The translations under genes were made by a program, and so were the position numbers. The notes below the pieces were generated by a model, which was not told the origin of the DNA, searched no databases, and was given only the letters and a program-made list of their open reading frames with translations. Shown one piece after another: positions 45,176 through 53,253 of a stretch of DNA of 64,000 nucleotides (position 1 is its first letter; each line of letters begins with the position of its first letter). The DNA is from Leucobacter celer subsp. astrifaciens (lineage in GTDB: Bacteria > Actinomycetota > Actinomycetes > Actinomycetales > Microbacteriaceae). Location: assembly GCF_001273835.1 (NCBI RefSeq), contig NZ_JHEI01000140.1, positions 1 to 64,000 on the forward strand. The letters run 5' to 3'.

Positions 45176-46834
45176 TCATTCCCGGGCGAACACCTGCCGA
45201 CCGCCGACGTAGGTGCGCAGCACACGGGCCTCCGCGATCCCGAGCGGGTCGATCTCGAAGAGATCGCGGTCGATCACGGCCAGATCCGCGACGAAGCCCG
45301 GCAGGAGCCGCCCCGTCTCGTGAGCGTGGCCGCTCACCCGCGCGGTACCGGCGGTGTAGGCGGTCAGCGCAGTCGCGAGGTCGAGTCTCTGCCGCTCTCC
45401 GCCGAAGGGGCGGGATCCGTCGGCTCCCTCGACGCGATTGACCCCGACGTGGATCGCCGCCAGCGGATCCGGGGTGCTCACCGGCCAGTCGCTGCCCGCG
45501 GCGAAGGCCGCACCCGCCGCGTGGAGCTCTCCGAACGGGTAGAGCCGGTCGGCGTGCGCGGGCGAGACGAAGGGGATCGTGAGCTCGTCGTTCGCGGGCG
45601 CGTGCGCCGCCCACAGCATCTGCAGATTGGCCACGGCCCCGAGTTCGGCGAAGCGGGGCAGGTCTTCGGGCGACACGAGCTGCAGGTGCGCGAGGTGGTG
45701 CGGGCGCGCGGGATCGCCGCCTGCGGCGCGAGCGGCCGCCACTGCGTCGAGCGCCTCGGTGACCGCCCGGTCGCCCAGCGCGTGGAAGTGCACGGTGAAG
45801 CCCTCCGCGTCGAGCGCGACGACGTGACGTTTGAGCTCATCCGGATCGAAGAAGGAGATGCCGCGGTTCTCGAGCACGTGGCCGCAGGCGTCGCGGTAGG
45901 GTTCATGCACGGCTGCGGTGAAGGTCTCGGTGACGCCGTCGACCATGATCTTGATCGCGGTGCCGCGCCACCGCTCGGGCGACATCTCGGCGGCCATACG
46001 CGCCCGCGCCGCCAGCTTCTCGGGAATCTGCTCGACACCGCGACCGCGCTCCCACCACAGGCAGCCGGTGACCCGCATCGTGAGGTCGCCGTCGCGGTCG
46101 GCGGCCAGGTACGCGCCCATCGCGATCTCGGGCGCGAGGTCGTATCCGAGGATCGCGTCCTGCCAGGCGGTGACGCCGAGGCTGTGCAGGTAGCGCTGCG
46201 AGGCCAGCAGGCCGCGGCGTGCGAGGTCGAGCGTGAGCTCGGGCTGCCGGGCGCGCACGAGCAGCATGGCCCCCTCGTAGAGGTTGCCGTCGGGCTCACC
46301 ATCGGCGTCGCGGCCGATGCGGCCATCGGCGGGATCCGGAGTGTCGCGGGTGATCCCAGCCAGGCGCAGCGCGGCCGTGTTGACCCAGCAGCCGTGATGG
46401 TCGCGGTTGCCGAGCACCGCCGGCCGGTCGGGCACCACCGCGTCGAGTGCCGCCAGGGACGGGCGACCCGCCGGGAAGTGCTCCGACGACCAGCCGGAGC
46501 CGATGATCCACTCCTCATCCGGGTGCGCGGCGGCGTAGTCCGCGACCGTCGCCAAGCACTCCTCGGCGTTCGCCACCCCCGTGAGATCGCACTGCAGCAT
46601 CTCGATGCCGCCCTGCACCGGATGGATATGGGCGTCCTGGAACCCCGGGATCACGAGACGACCCGAGACGTCGACGACGTCGGTATCGGGACCGCGCAGC
46701 GGCAGCAGCTCCGCGTCGGGCCCCACCGCGATGATCTGCCCCTCCGCGATCGCCACCCCTCCGGGGGCGGAGCGCGCGGCACCCGGATCGTAGGTGTTCC
46801 CACCCAGCAGCAGCGTGTCGGCGAACCCTGTCAT
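45176..46834 (-). CDS. YtcJ-like amidohydrolase (amidohydrolase_3 family)
   Basis: A 552-residue metal-dependent hydrolase: an N-terminal composite beta domain with VVDVSGRLVIPGFQDAHIHP, the HXH metal pair in DAHIHP, TAIKIMVDGVTETFTAAVHEPY, the VHFHALGDRAV histidine, and the C-terminal SDWPVSTPDPLAAIH. Members act on N-formyl or N-acyl amines and amides; few have known substrates. ATG 46834 has GGAGG eight bases upstream. It lies between the importer operon and the MarR gene on the same strand, so it may hydrolyse the same class of compound. Confidence 0.85.
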   Translation of the reverse strand: MTGFADTLLLGGNTYDPGAARSAPGGVAIAEGQIIAVGPDAELLPLRGPDTDVVDVSGRLVIPGFQDAHIHPVQGGIEMLQCDLTGVANAEECLATVADYAAAHPDEEWIIGSGWSSEHFPAGRPSLAALDAVVPDRPAVLGNRDHHGCWVNTAALRLAGITRDTPDPADGRIGRDADGEPDGNLYEGAMLLVRARQPELTLDLARRGLLASQRYLHSLGVTAWQDAILGYDLAPEIAMGAYLAADRDGDLTMRVTGCLWWERGRGVEQIPEKLAARARMAAEMSPERWRGTAIKIMVDGVTETFTAAVHEPYRDACGHVLENRGISFFDPDELKRHVVALDAEGFTVHFHALGDRAVTEALDAVAAARAAGGDPARPHHLAHLQLVSPEDLPRFAELGAVANLQMLWAAHAPANDELTIPFVSPAHADRLYPFGELHAAGAAFAAGSDWPVSTPDPLAAIHVGVNRVEGADGSRPFGGERQRLDLATALTAYTAGTARVSGHAHETGRLLPGFVADLAVIDRDLFEIDPLGIAEARVLRTYVGGRQVFARE

Positions 46835-47017
46835 CGATGACCTCCGTGCGCGTGTCGACACCGTTGCCAACACTGTTGACATCAATGATGCCAAGAAGGT
46901 GCGGCAGGGTCAAGCCCCTCTGCGAGGAGGCGCAGAAGAATCCTGGGATCAGGCGCGGGCGAGACGCCGGATCAGACGCCGATTCGACATAGGATCAGGC
47001 GCGGGCGAGGTCCCGGA

Positions 47018-47491
47018 TCAGGATTCGGGGACGAACGCGAGACGCCGCAGCAGCTCGGCGAACCGCGCGCGCTCCTCGCCGGTGAACGACGCGTGCAGCT
47101 CCGACTCGGCCGCGAGCACAGCCGCGCGCGCCTCGCGCTCGAGTCGCCTTCCCTCATCGCTCGGCACGATCACTCTCGAGCGCCGATCGCGCGGATCGGT
47201 CTCGCGACGGACGAGGCCCCGCTCCTCCAGCCCGTCGATGATGGCGACGACCTGGCTGGGATCGAGGCGCAGGAAGTCGGCGAGCTCCCGCTGCGACGGA
47301 CGCAGGTCGTCGCAGGCGAGCGAGAGCACGGAGTAGGACCGCGACTTGAGCCCGAATGCGCGCAGCGCCCGATGCCCGATGGCGAGCGAGTTGGCATTGG
47401 CTCTCGCGAGCAGGAAGCTGAGGTCCTCCGCCAGCGTGCTGTCGCGCCACCGCTCGTCGAACTCGGGCACCCGGTCGCGCTTCTCCGCCAT
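47018..47491 (-). CDS. phdR: MarR-family regulator, PhdR-like
   Basis: A 157-residue winged-helix regulator: helical N-terminus, recognition region SQRELADFLRLDPSQVVAIIDGLEERGLVRRETDPRDRRSRVIVPSDEGRRL (about 65-115, including the DXRDRRS wing typical of MarR), and a C-terminal dimer helix. It is divergent from the SDR-led operon, with the palindrome ATTGAATTTTTCAAC between them. In C. glutamicum PhdR, a MarR protein beside the same enzyme set, is released by phenylpropanoid CoA thioesters; the assignment here is by that context. Confidence 0.8.
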   Translation of the reverse strand: MAEKRDRVPEFDERWRDSTLAEDLSFLLARANANSLAIGHRALRAFGLKSRSYSVLSLACDDLRPSQRELADFLRLDPSQVVAIIDGLEERGLVRRETDPRDRRSRVIVPSDEGRRLEREARAAVLAAESELHASFTGEERARFAELLRRLAFVPES

Positions 47492-47527
47492 ACCCACCAC
47501 TGTACCAATAGCCGGGTTTTCACAATC

Positions 47528-47542
47528 ATTGAATTTTTCAAC
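47528..47542. promoter_or_regulatory. MarR-type operator of the phd-like operon
   Basis: ATTGAAT-T-TTTCAAC, matching the perfect palindrome at 45090-45104 at 13 of 15 positions. It lies in the 97-base divergent gap between the MarR gene and phdB, 46 bases before the phdB start. Confidence 0.7.
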
Positions 47543-47588
47543 TATTTATGGAAGCATGTGCTCAGATCCAACCGAAGGAGTCCCCATC

Positions 47589-48515
47589 ATGTCGCTCGCA
47601 GGCAAAGTCGCCATCGTCACCGGCTCGGGCCGAGGCCTCGGCCTCGCCTACGCCCAGGAGCTCACACGGCAGGGGGCATCCGTCGTCGTCAACGACGTCG
47701 ACGCCGCCACCGCAGCCGAGGCCGTCGCGAGCATCGAGGCCGACGGCGGCACCGCCGTGGCGGTCGTCGCGCCGGTCGGCCCCACCGAGACCGCGAAGCA
47801 GCTCGTGGACGCGGCCTTCGAGCACTACGGACGGCTCGACATCCTCGTCACCAATGCCGGCGTGCTGCGCGACACGGTGCTGTGGAAGATGAGCGACGAC
47901 GACTTCGACCTGGTGACGAACGTGCACCTGCGCGGCACCTTCACCTGCGTGCGCGAGGCCGTGATCCGCATGCGCGAGCAGGGCGAGGGGGGACGCATCA
48001 TCTGCATCGGCTCTCCCACCGGTCAGCGCGGCAACTTCGGCCAGACCAACTACGCAGCGGCGAAGGCCGGCATCGTCGGCATGGTGCGCACCTGGGCGCT
48101 CGAGCTCAAGAAGGCCGGAATCACCGCCAACGCCGTGATCCCGGTGGCCGCGACCGCGATGACCGCGACCGTGCCCTATTTCCACGCCGCCGTCGCGGCC
48201 GACCAGCAGGGCGAGCCCATGCCCGACTTCTTCCGCAAGACGCTCGGCTTCGGCACCGCCGCCGACGTCGCCCCGCTCATCGCCCACCTCGCCTCCGACG
48301 CCGCCGCAGATGTCACCGGCCAGGCCATCGGCGTGGGCGGCGACCGCCTGCAGCTGTGGTCTCACCCGGAACCCGTGCTCAGCGCTTTCAACGAGGGCGG
48401 CTGGACCGCCTCGGCGCTCGAGTCGGAGTTCCCCGTGACCGTGGGCGAGCAGCTGCAGTCGGTCGGCGAGAGGTTCCCGGCCCTGCCCGAAGAGCTCCAG
48501 CCCCCGCAGGCCTAG
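47589..48515 (+). CDS. phdB: SDR-family 3-hydroxyacyl-CoA dehydrogenase (PhdB-like)
   Basis: A 308-residue short-chain dehydrogenase like the dehydrogenase part of type 2 multifunctional beta-oxidation enzymes. Cofactor loop TGSGRGLG (11-18), NAG motif at 89-91, and the catalytic Ser142, Tyr155 and Lys159 (GSPTGQRGNFGQTNYAAAK). A C-terminal extension of about 60 residues follows the Rossmann core. Expected step: oxidation of the 3-hydroxy-3-arylpropanoyl-CoA to the 3-oxo thioester. ATG 47589 has AAGGAG nine bases upstream. First gene of the operon phdB-phdC-phdD-phdE-phdA. Confidence 0.85.
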   Translation: MSLAGKVAIVTGSGRGLGLAYAQELTRQGASVVVNDVDAATAAEAVASIEADGGTAVAVVAPVGPTETAKQLVDAAFEHYGRLDILVTNAGVLRDTVLWKMSDDDFDLVTNVHLRGTFTCVREAVIRMREQGEGGRIICIGSPTGQRGNFGQTNYAAAKAGIVGMVRTWALELKKAGITANAVIPVAATAMTATVPYFHAAVAADQQGEPMPDFFRKTLGFGTAADVAPLIAHLASDAAADVTGQAIGVGGDRLQLWSHPEPVLSAFNEGGWTASALESEFPVTVGEQLQSVGERFPALPEELQPPQA

Positions 48516-48526
48516 GGTCGACCGCC

Positions 48527-49420
48527 ATGACCCGCTACGAACCCGCGATCGACGTCGACGCTCTCGTCGCGATCGACACGCACGTGCACATCGAGATCGG
48601 CGCGCACGGCCACTCGTCGCTGCCCGTCGACCTCGCCGAGGCCGCGAGCGCGTACTTCCGCACCGATGGGCCCCGTCCCGAGCTCGACGCGATCGCCGAC
48701 TACTATCGCGAGCGCCGCATGGCCGCGGTGGTCTTCACCGTCGATGCCCGCACCCGGCTCGGGCAGGAGCCGATCCCGAGCGCCGAGATCGCCGAGGGGG
48801 CGGCCCGCCACAACGACGTGCTCATCCCCTACGGCTCCGTCGACCCGCTGCGAGGCGCGGCCGCGGTCGACGAGGCGCGGCGCCTCGTCGAGGATCACGG
48901 AGTGCGCGGCTTCAAGTTCCACCCGACCGTGCAGGGCTTCGACCCGAGCGACGAGCAGCACTACCCGCTCTACGCGGCCCTGCAGCAGGCGGGCGTCGTG
49001 GCCCTGTTCCACACCGGGCAGACGGGCATCGGCGCGGGGCTCCCCGGCGGTCGCGGACTGCGGCTCGCGCTCTCGAACCCGATGCTGCTCGACGGCGTCG
49101 CCGCTGACTTCCCCGATCTGCAGATCGTGATGGCGCACCCCTCCGTGCCGTGGCAGGAGGAGGCGCTGTCGGTGGCGACGCACAAGCACAACACCTGGAT
49201 CGATCTCTCGGGGTGGAGCCCGAAGTACTTCCCCGCAGAACTCGTGCGATACGCGGGCACGATCCTGAAGGACCGGGTGCTCTTCGGCTCCGACTTCCCG
49301 CTCATCACGCCCGACCGATGGGTGAGTGACATCGAGGCGACCAGCCTCAAGCCCGAGGCGCTGCCCGGCATCATGAAGCACAACGCGGTTCGGCTGCTCG
49401 GCCTGGAAGACACGGCATGA
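48527..49420 (+). CDS. phdC: Amidohydrolase-2 family hydrolase (PhdC-like)
   Basis: A 297-residue metal-dependent hydrolase of the ACMSD/amidohydrolase_2 family. Metal ligands: His19 and His21 (IDTHVHIE), His near 124 (FKFHPTVQGF), His in LFHTGQTG, and the final Asp in FGSDFPLI. In the C. glutamicum phd cluster the equivalent protein stands where a thiolase is expected, and is thought to cleave the 3-oxo-3-arylpropanoyl-CoA to the benzoate. No thiolase is present in this operon either. The start lies 11 bases after the phdB stop. Confidence 0.82.
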   Translation: MTRYEPAIDVDALVAIDTHVHIEIGAHGHSSLPVDLAEAASAYFRTDGPRPELDAIADYYRERRMAAVVFTVDARTRLGQEPIPSAEIAEGAARHNDVLIPYGSVDPLRGAAAVDEARRLVEDHGVRGFKFHPTVQGFDPSDEQHYPLYAALQQAGVVALFHTGQTGIGAGLPGGRGLRLALSNPMLLDGVAADFPDLQIVMAHPSVPWQEEALSVATHKHNTWIDLSGWSPKYFPAELVRYAGTILKDRVLFGSDFPLITPDRWVSDIEATSLKPEALPGIMKHNAVRLLGLEDTA

Positions 49421-50652
49421 GCACGCGCGCGGGCGACCCCGCGATCCCGGCCCTCACCGCCGCCCACGGTATCGCCGCCGACCCGGCGATCGGCATCGAT
49501 CCGCTCGGTTTCGCGCGATCCCACCTGAGCGAGGCCGCGCGCGGCGCGCTCGCCGGCCTGCGGAGCACGCTCGATGCCCGCGTGCGCCCGCTGCTCGCCG
49601 AGGCGTGGGAGGCCGCGACGATGCCGTCCGAGATCCTCGAAGCGCTGGTGCCGCTCGACCTCATGCGCCCCGAGGGCGTGAGCGAGGCCGAGGCAGACTC
49701 GTCGCTCTTCTCCGGCTTCCGCAACTACGTGCTCGCGAGCACCGACGTGTCGGTCGCGACCCTGTACAACGCGCAGTCGGGCCTCTTCCGCACCACCGTG
49801 CGCCTCGGCGGGTCTGCCGAGCAGGCCGCCGAGCTCGACCCCCTTGTGCGGGCATTCGCCCTGAAAGGCGTCTTCGCCCTGACCGAGCCCGATCACGGAT
49901 CCGACATCGCCGGAGGCCTGGCCACGACGGCACGTCGCGACGGCGAGGACTGGGTGCTCGAGGGAGAGAAGCGGTGGATCGGCGGCGCCGTCTCGGCCGA
50001 CGTGCTCGCCGTGTTCGCGCGCGACACGGCCGACGGAGAGGTCAAGGCATTCCTCGTGCCGCGCGAGGCGGAGGGTGTCGGCCTGGAGACCATCTCGGGC
50101 AAGATCTCGCTGCGCCCGATGCAGAACTCGGCGATCCGCCTCGATCGCGTACGAGTCCCCGAATCGGCACGGCTGCAGGGCGTGAACTCGTGGCGCGATG
50201 TCGCCCGCATTCTCGGGGCCATGCGCTCCGATGTGGCGTGGATCGCGACCGGGCTGCAGGCCGGTGCGCTGGAGGCGGCGCTCGGCTACGTGCGCGAACG
50301 CGAGCAGTTCGGTCGCCCGGTCGGCGGCTTCCAACTGGTGCAGGAGAAGCTCGCGCGCATGCTCGGCAATCTCACCGCCTCGCTCGGCCTCGTCGTGCAG
50401 CTGAGCCTGCACCAGGACGCCGGCACCCATCAGGACGAGAACTCGTCGCTCGCGAAGATGTGGACCGCGCTGCACGCCAGAGAAACCGTGGCGCTCGGCC
50501 GCGAGATCGCCGGCGGCAACGGCCTGCTGCTCGAGCACGACATCGCCCGCTTCTTCGCCGACGCCGAAGCCGTCTACTCCTACGAGGGAACCCACGAGAT
50601 CACCTCGCTCATCGTCGGACGGGCGCTCACCGGCGTCTCCGCCTTCACCTGA
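49417..50652 (+). CDS. phdD: Acyl-CoA dehydrogenase (PhdD-like)
   Basis: A 411-residue FAD-dependent dehydrogenase. FALTEPDHGSDIAGGLATTA and KRWIGGAVSADVLAVFA are the flavin-binding segments, REQFGRPVGGFQLVQEKLA the C-terminal helical domain, and Glu390 in YSYEGTHEI the catalytic base. The sequence is nearest in style to glutaryl-CoA-type dehydrogenases. It would desaturate arylpropanoyl-CoA to the cinnamoyl-CoA, letting dihydro-cinnamates join the pathway. Four-base overlap with phdC. Confidence 0.88.
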   Translation: MSTRAGDPAIPALTAAHGIAADPAIGIDPLGFARSHLSEAARGALAGLRSTLDARVRPLLAEAWEAATMPSEILEALVPLDLMRPEGVSEAEADSSLFSGFRNYVLASTDVSVATLYNAQSGLFRTTVRLGGSAEQAAELDPLVRAFALKGVFALTEPDHGSDIAGGLATTARRDGEDWVLEGEKRWIGGAVSADVLAVFARDTADGEVKAFLVPREAEGVGLETISGKISLRPMQNSAIRLDRVRVPESARLQGVNSWRDVARILGAMRSDVAWIATGLQAGALEAALGYVREREQFGRPVGGFQLVQEKLARMLGNLTASLGLVVQLSLHQDAGTHQDENSSLAKMWTALHARETVALGREIAGGNGLLLEHDIARFFADAEAVYSYEGTHEITSLIVGRALTGVSAFT

Positions 50653-50658
50653 TCCCCT

Positions 50659-50687
50659 CCGCCCCCTGAGCCTGTCGAAGGGGGCGG
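50659..50687 (+). repeat. Short hairpin between phdD and phdE
   Basis: CCGCCCCCT and AGGGGGCGG arms around GAGCCTGTCGA, within the operon. The CCTGAGCCTGTCGAAGGG core is a common actinobacterial intergenic repeat; it may set differential expression of the two halves of the operon. Confidence 0.6.
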
Positions 50688-50720
50688 CACCCCACCAACC
50701 CCCCTCACCAAGGAGCACTC

Positions 50721-51176
50721 ATGACCACCATCGCCGCCTACGCCGACGCGCCCTCCCTGGCCGGAACCGACCTCGGTTTCTCCGAGTGGCTCGAGGTCAC
50801 CCAGGATCGGGTGAACCTCTTCGCCGACGCCGTCGACGATCACCAGTGGATCCACGTCGACCCCGAGCGCGCCACCGCCGAGAGCCCCTTCGGCGGTCCG
50901 GTCGCCCACGGCTTCCTCTCGCTGTCGCTCGCGACGAAGTTCTGGACCGAGCTGTTCGACCTCGAGGGCGTCACCACGAAGGTGAACTACGGCCTCGACA
51001 AGGTGCGCTTCGTCTCCCCCGTGCAGGTCGGCGCGCGCGTACGCATGAATGCCGTCATTGCCGAGGTCACGGAGATTCCCGGCGGTTTCCAGTTCACCGT
51101 CGACCAGACTGTTGAGATCGAGGGCGGATCGAAGCCCGCCCTCGTCGCACGCGGCCTCTACCGCTTCTACGCGTAG
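50721..51176 (+). CDS. phdE: MaoC-family enoyl-CoA hydratase (PhdE-like)
   Basis: A 151-residue single hot-dog-fold hydratase. The hydratase-2 motif is complete: Asp40 and His41-His45 (DDHQWIHVDPERA) and GGPVAHGF with His63. It would hydrate cinnamoyl-CoA thioesters (R-specific). AAGGAG stands seven bases before the ATG. Followed by a hairpin and then the CoA ligase gene. Confidence 0.87.
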   Translation: MTTIAAYADAPSLAGTDLGFSEWLEVTQDRVNLFADAVDDHQWIHVDPERATAESPFGGPVAHGFLSLSLATKFWTELFDLEGVTTKVNYGLDKVRFVSPVQVGARVRMNAVIAEVTEIPGGFQFTVDQTVEIEGGSKPALVARGLYRFYA

Positions 51177-51185
51177 GCACCCCGG

Positions 51186-51220
51186 CGGTTCGGGATCCGC
51201 GATCGGAGGATCCCGAACCG
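51186..51220 (+). terminator. Hairpin between phdE and phdA
   Basis: Perfect 13-bp arms CGGTTCGGGATCC and complement with a 9-base loop. No T-tract follows, so it may be a partial terminator that lowers readthrough into the ligase gene. Confidence 0.6.
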
Positions 51221-51270
51221 CGATCCCGAACACTCCCCCGACCCGCCGCACCCCTCGACGAAGAGACAGC

Positions 51271-52809
51271 ATGCAGAATCACGGACTCGGCGCTTGGCTC
51301 CCCAAGCGCCGCCAGACGACACCCGACAAGACCGCCCTCGTCTACGGCGACGGGCGCGAGATGAGCTACCGGCAGCTGGCCGATTTCACCGATGCCATGA
51401 GCGGGCTGCTCGCCCAGCACGGCATCGGCAGGGGCGACGCGGTCGCGTTCATCGGTGAGAACTGCCCCGAGTTCCTCATGACGCTGTTCGGCTGCGCGCA
51501 GCTCGGCGCGATCTTCGTACCCGTGAACACCCGTCTGGCCCCGCCCGAGATCGAACACGTGTTGGCCGACAGCGGCGCCCGAGTGCTCGTGCACGGGCCC
51601 GACTTCACCGATCGTGTCGCCGAGGTCGCCGAACGCGCCGGCGTCGCCCACCGCCTGCAGACGGGCGAAGAGGGCTCGGACGGGTTGCCCGGACTGCGCC
51701 CGCTGCTGCGCGCGGGCGTCGGCGGTCACCTCGACGCGGCCGTCGTCCCGACCGACCCGGCCATGATCATGTACACCTCGGGCACCACGGGCAAGGCGAA
51801 GGGTGCAGTGCTGAGCCACGGCAATCTCACGTGGGTGAGCATCAACACCGCCCTCGACTACGACCTCGTCTCGAGCGACGTGGCGCTCATGATCTCGCCG
51901 CTGTTCCACGCGGCGGCCCTCGGCATGGGTGCGCTGCCCATCATCTTGAAGGGGGCCACGATGGTGCTCGAGCAGAGCTTCGACGCCGGCCGGGCGCTGG
52001 AACTCATCGAACGCTATCGGGTGACGAGCCTCAGCGGCGTACCCACGACCTACCAGCTCCTGGCCGATCATGAGCGCTGGGGGTCGGCGGATCTGTCGAG
52101 TCTCAACAAGCTCACGTGCGGCGGCTCGGCCGTGCCCACCCGCATCATCGACGCGTACGAGGCCCGGGGACTGAGCTTCTCCCAGGGGTACGGCATGACC
52201 GAGACCTCTCCGGGCGCCTCCTACCTGCGGCCCGAGATGAGCCGCGAGAAGCAGGGCAGCGTGGGCCTTCCGCACTTCTTCACCGAGGTGCGGATCACCG
52301 ACGCGGAGACCGGCGCCGTCGTTCCTCGCGGAACGGTGGGCGAGATCAAGGTGCGCGGCCCCAACGTCTTCCCGGGCTATCACGGGCTGCCCGAGGCGAC
52401 CGCCTCGGCGTTCGCCGAGGACGGCTGGTTCCACTCCGGCGACCTCGGCTACCTCGACGAGGACGGGTACCTCTTCATCTCGGACCGCCTGAAGGACATG
52501 ATCATCTCCGGTGGCGAGAACATCTACCCCGCCGAGATCGAGGACCACCTGAACAGCATCGAAGGGGTCACCGGGGCCGCGGTGATCGGGATCCCCGACG
52601 AGCAGTGGGGCGAGGTGCCGTGGGCGGTGCTGACCGTCGCGGCGGGGACGGATCCGGCGCAGGTGAACACCGACGCGGTCCGCGCTGCGCTCGACGGGAG
52701 ACTCGCGCGCTACAAACTGCCGAAGCGCGTCGTCGTGGTCGACGAACTCCCGCGCACGGCATCGGGCAAGGTGCGCAAGGCGGAGCTGCGGGCGCGGTAC
52801 GGCGGATAG
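51271..52809 (+). CDS. phdA: Acyl-CoA synthetase (PhdA-like, phenylpropanoid:CoA ligase)
   Basis: A 512-residue AMP-forming ligase. ATP motif YTSGTTGKAKG (168-178), GYGMTETSPGASY, the adenylate motif GWFHSGDLGYLDEDGYLFISDRLKDMI and the C-terminal catalytic Lys500 (ASGKVRK). It activates the imported acid as its CoA thioester, the first step of side-chain degradation. The ATG at 51271 has a weak AAGAGA site. The gene ends six bases before the convergent pcaC stop, leaving no room for a terminator. Confidence 0.87.
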   Translation: MQNHGLGAWLPKRRQTTPDKTALVYGDGREMSYRQLADFTDAMSGLLAQHGIGRGDAVAFIGENCPEFLMTLFGCAQLGAIFVPVNTRLAPPEIEHVLADSGARVLVHGPDFTDRVAEVAERAGVAHRLQTGEEGSDGLPGLRPLLRAGVGGHLDAAVVPTDPAMIMYTSGTTGKAKGAVLSHGNLTWVSINTALDYDLVSSDVALMISPLFHAAALGMGALPIILKGATMVLEQSFDAGRALELIERYRVTSLSGVPTTYQLLADHERWGSADLSSLNKLTCGGSAVPTRIIDAYEARGLSFSQGYGMTETSPGASYLRPEMSREKQGSVGLPHFFTEVRITDAETGAVVPRGTVGEIKVRGPNVFPGYHGLPEATASAFAEDGWFHSGDLGYLDEDGYLFISDRLKDMIISGGENIYPAEIEDHLNSIEGVTGAAVIGIPDEQWGEVPWAVLTVAAGTDPAQVNTDAVRAALDGRLARYKLPKRVVVVDELPRTASGKVRKAELRARYGG

Positions 52810-52815
52810 GGGCGC

Positions 52816-53253
52816 CTACAGCTCCCCGAGCTCCTCGAGCACCTCTCGCGCCAGCTTGAAGCCCTCATTCGCCACCGGCACGCCGCAGTAGAGGCCCGCC
52901 TGCAGGATCACCTCTTTGATCTCGTCGACCGTGAGCCCGTTGCGGCGAGCCGCGGCGACATGCATCGCGAACTCGCCGTGGTGCCCGAGCGCGAGCATCG
53001 CGGTCAGCACGGCCACGGAGCGCTCCCGGCGCGAGAGGCCGGGCCGGGACCAGATGTCACCCCAGGCCGTGCGCGTGATGAAGTCCTGGAAGTCGGCGGT
53101 GAAGTCGGTGGTGCTCGCGGTCGCACGATCCACGTGCTCGTCCGAGAGCACCTCTCGGCGCACCGTCATGCCGCGCTCGTAGCGCTCGGCGTCGCCGAGC
53201 CCCTCGCCCGGCGCTCGGTCCGCGGGACCCTCCCGGTGCGATCCGCCCGTCAT
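52816..53253 (-). CDS. pcaC: 4-carboxymuconolactone decarboxylase
   Basis: A 145-residue AhpD-like-fold enzyme that decarboxylates 4-carboxymuconolactone to beta-ketoadipate enol-lactone. Family marks: RTAWGDIWSRPGLSRRERSVAVLTAMLALGHHGEFAMHV with the active-site histidines 91-98, and the closing GVPVANEGFKLA. The first 30 residues are a poorly conserved extension. Last gene of pcaHGBDC; four-base overlap with pcaD. Confidence 0.92.
   Translation of the reverse strand: MTGGSHREGPADRAPGEGLGDAERYERGMTVRREVLSDEHVDRATASTTDFTADFQDFITRTAWGDIWSRPGLSRRERSVAVLTAMLALGHHGEFAMHVAAARRNGLTVDEIKEVILQAGLYCGVPVANEGFKLAREVLEELGEL

Noticed and set aside
46860..46895. LacI/MarR operator upstream of the YtcJ-like gene (AACACTGTT and CATCAATGATG)
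   Set aside because: Two small palindromes are visible, but they differ from the ATTGAAT motif and are short enough to occur by chance.
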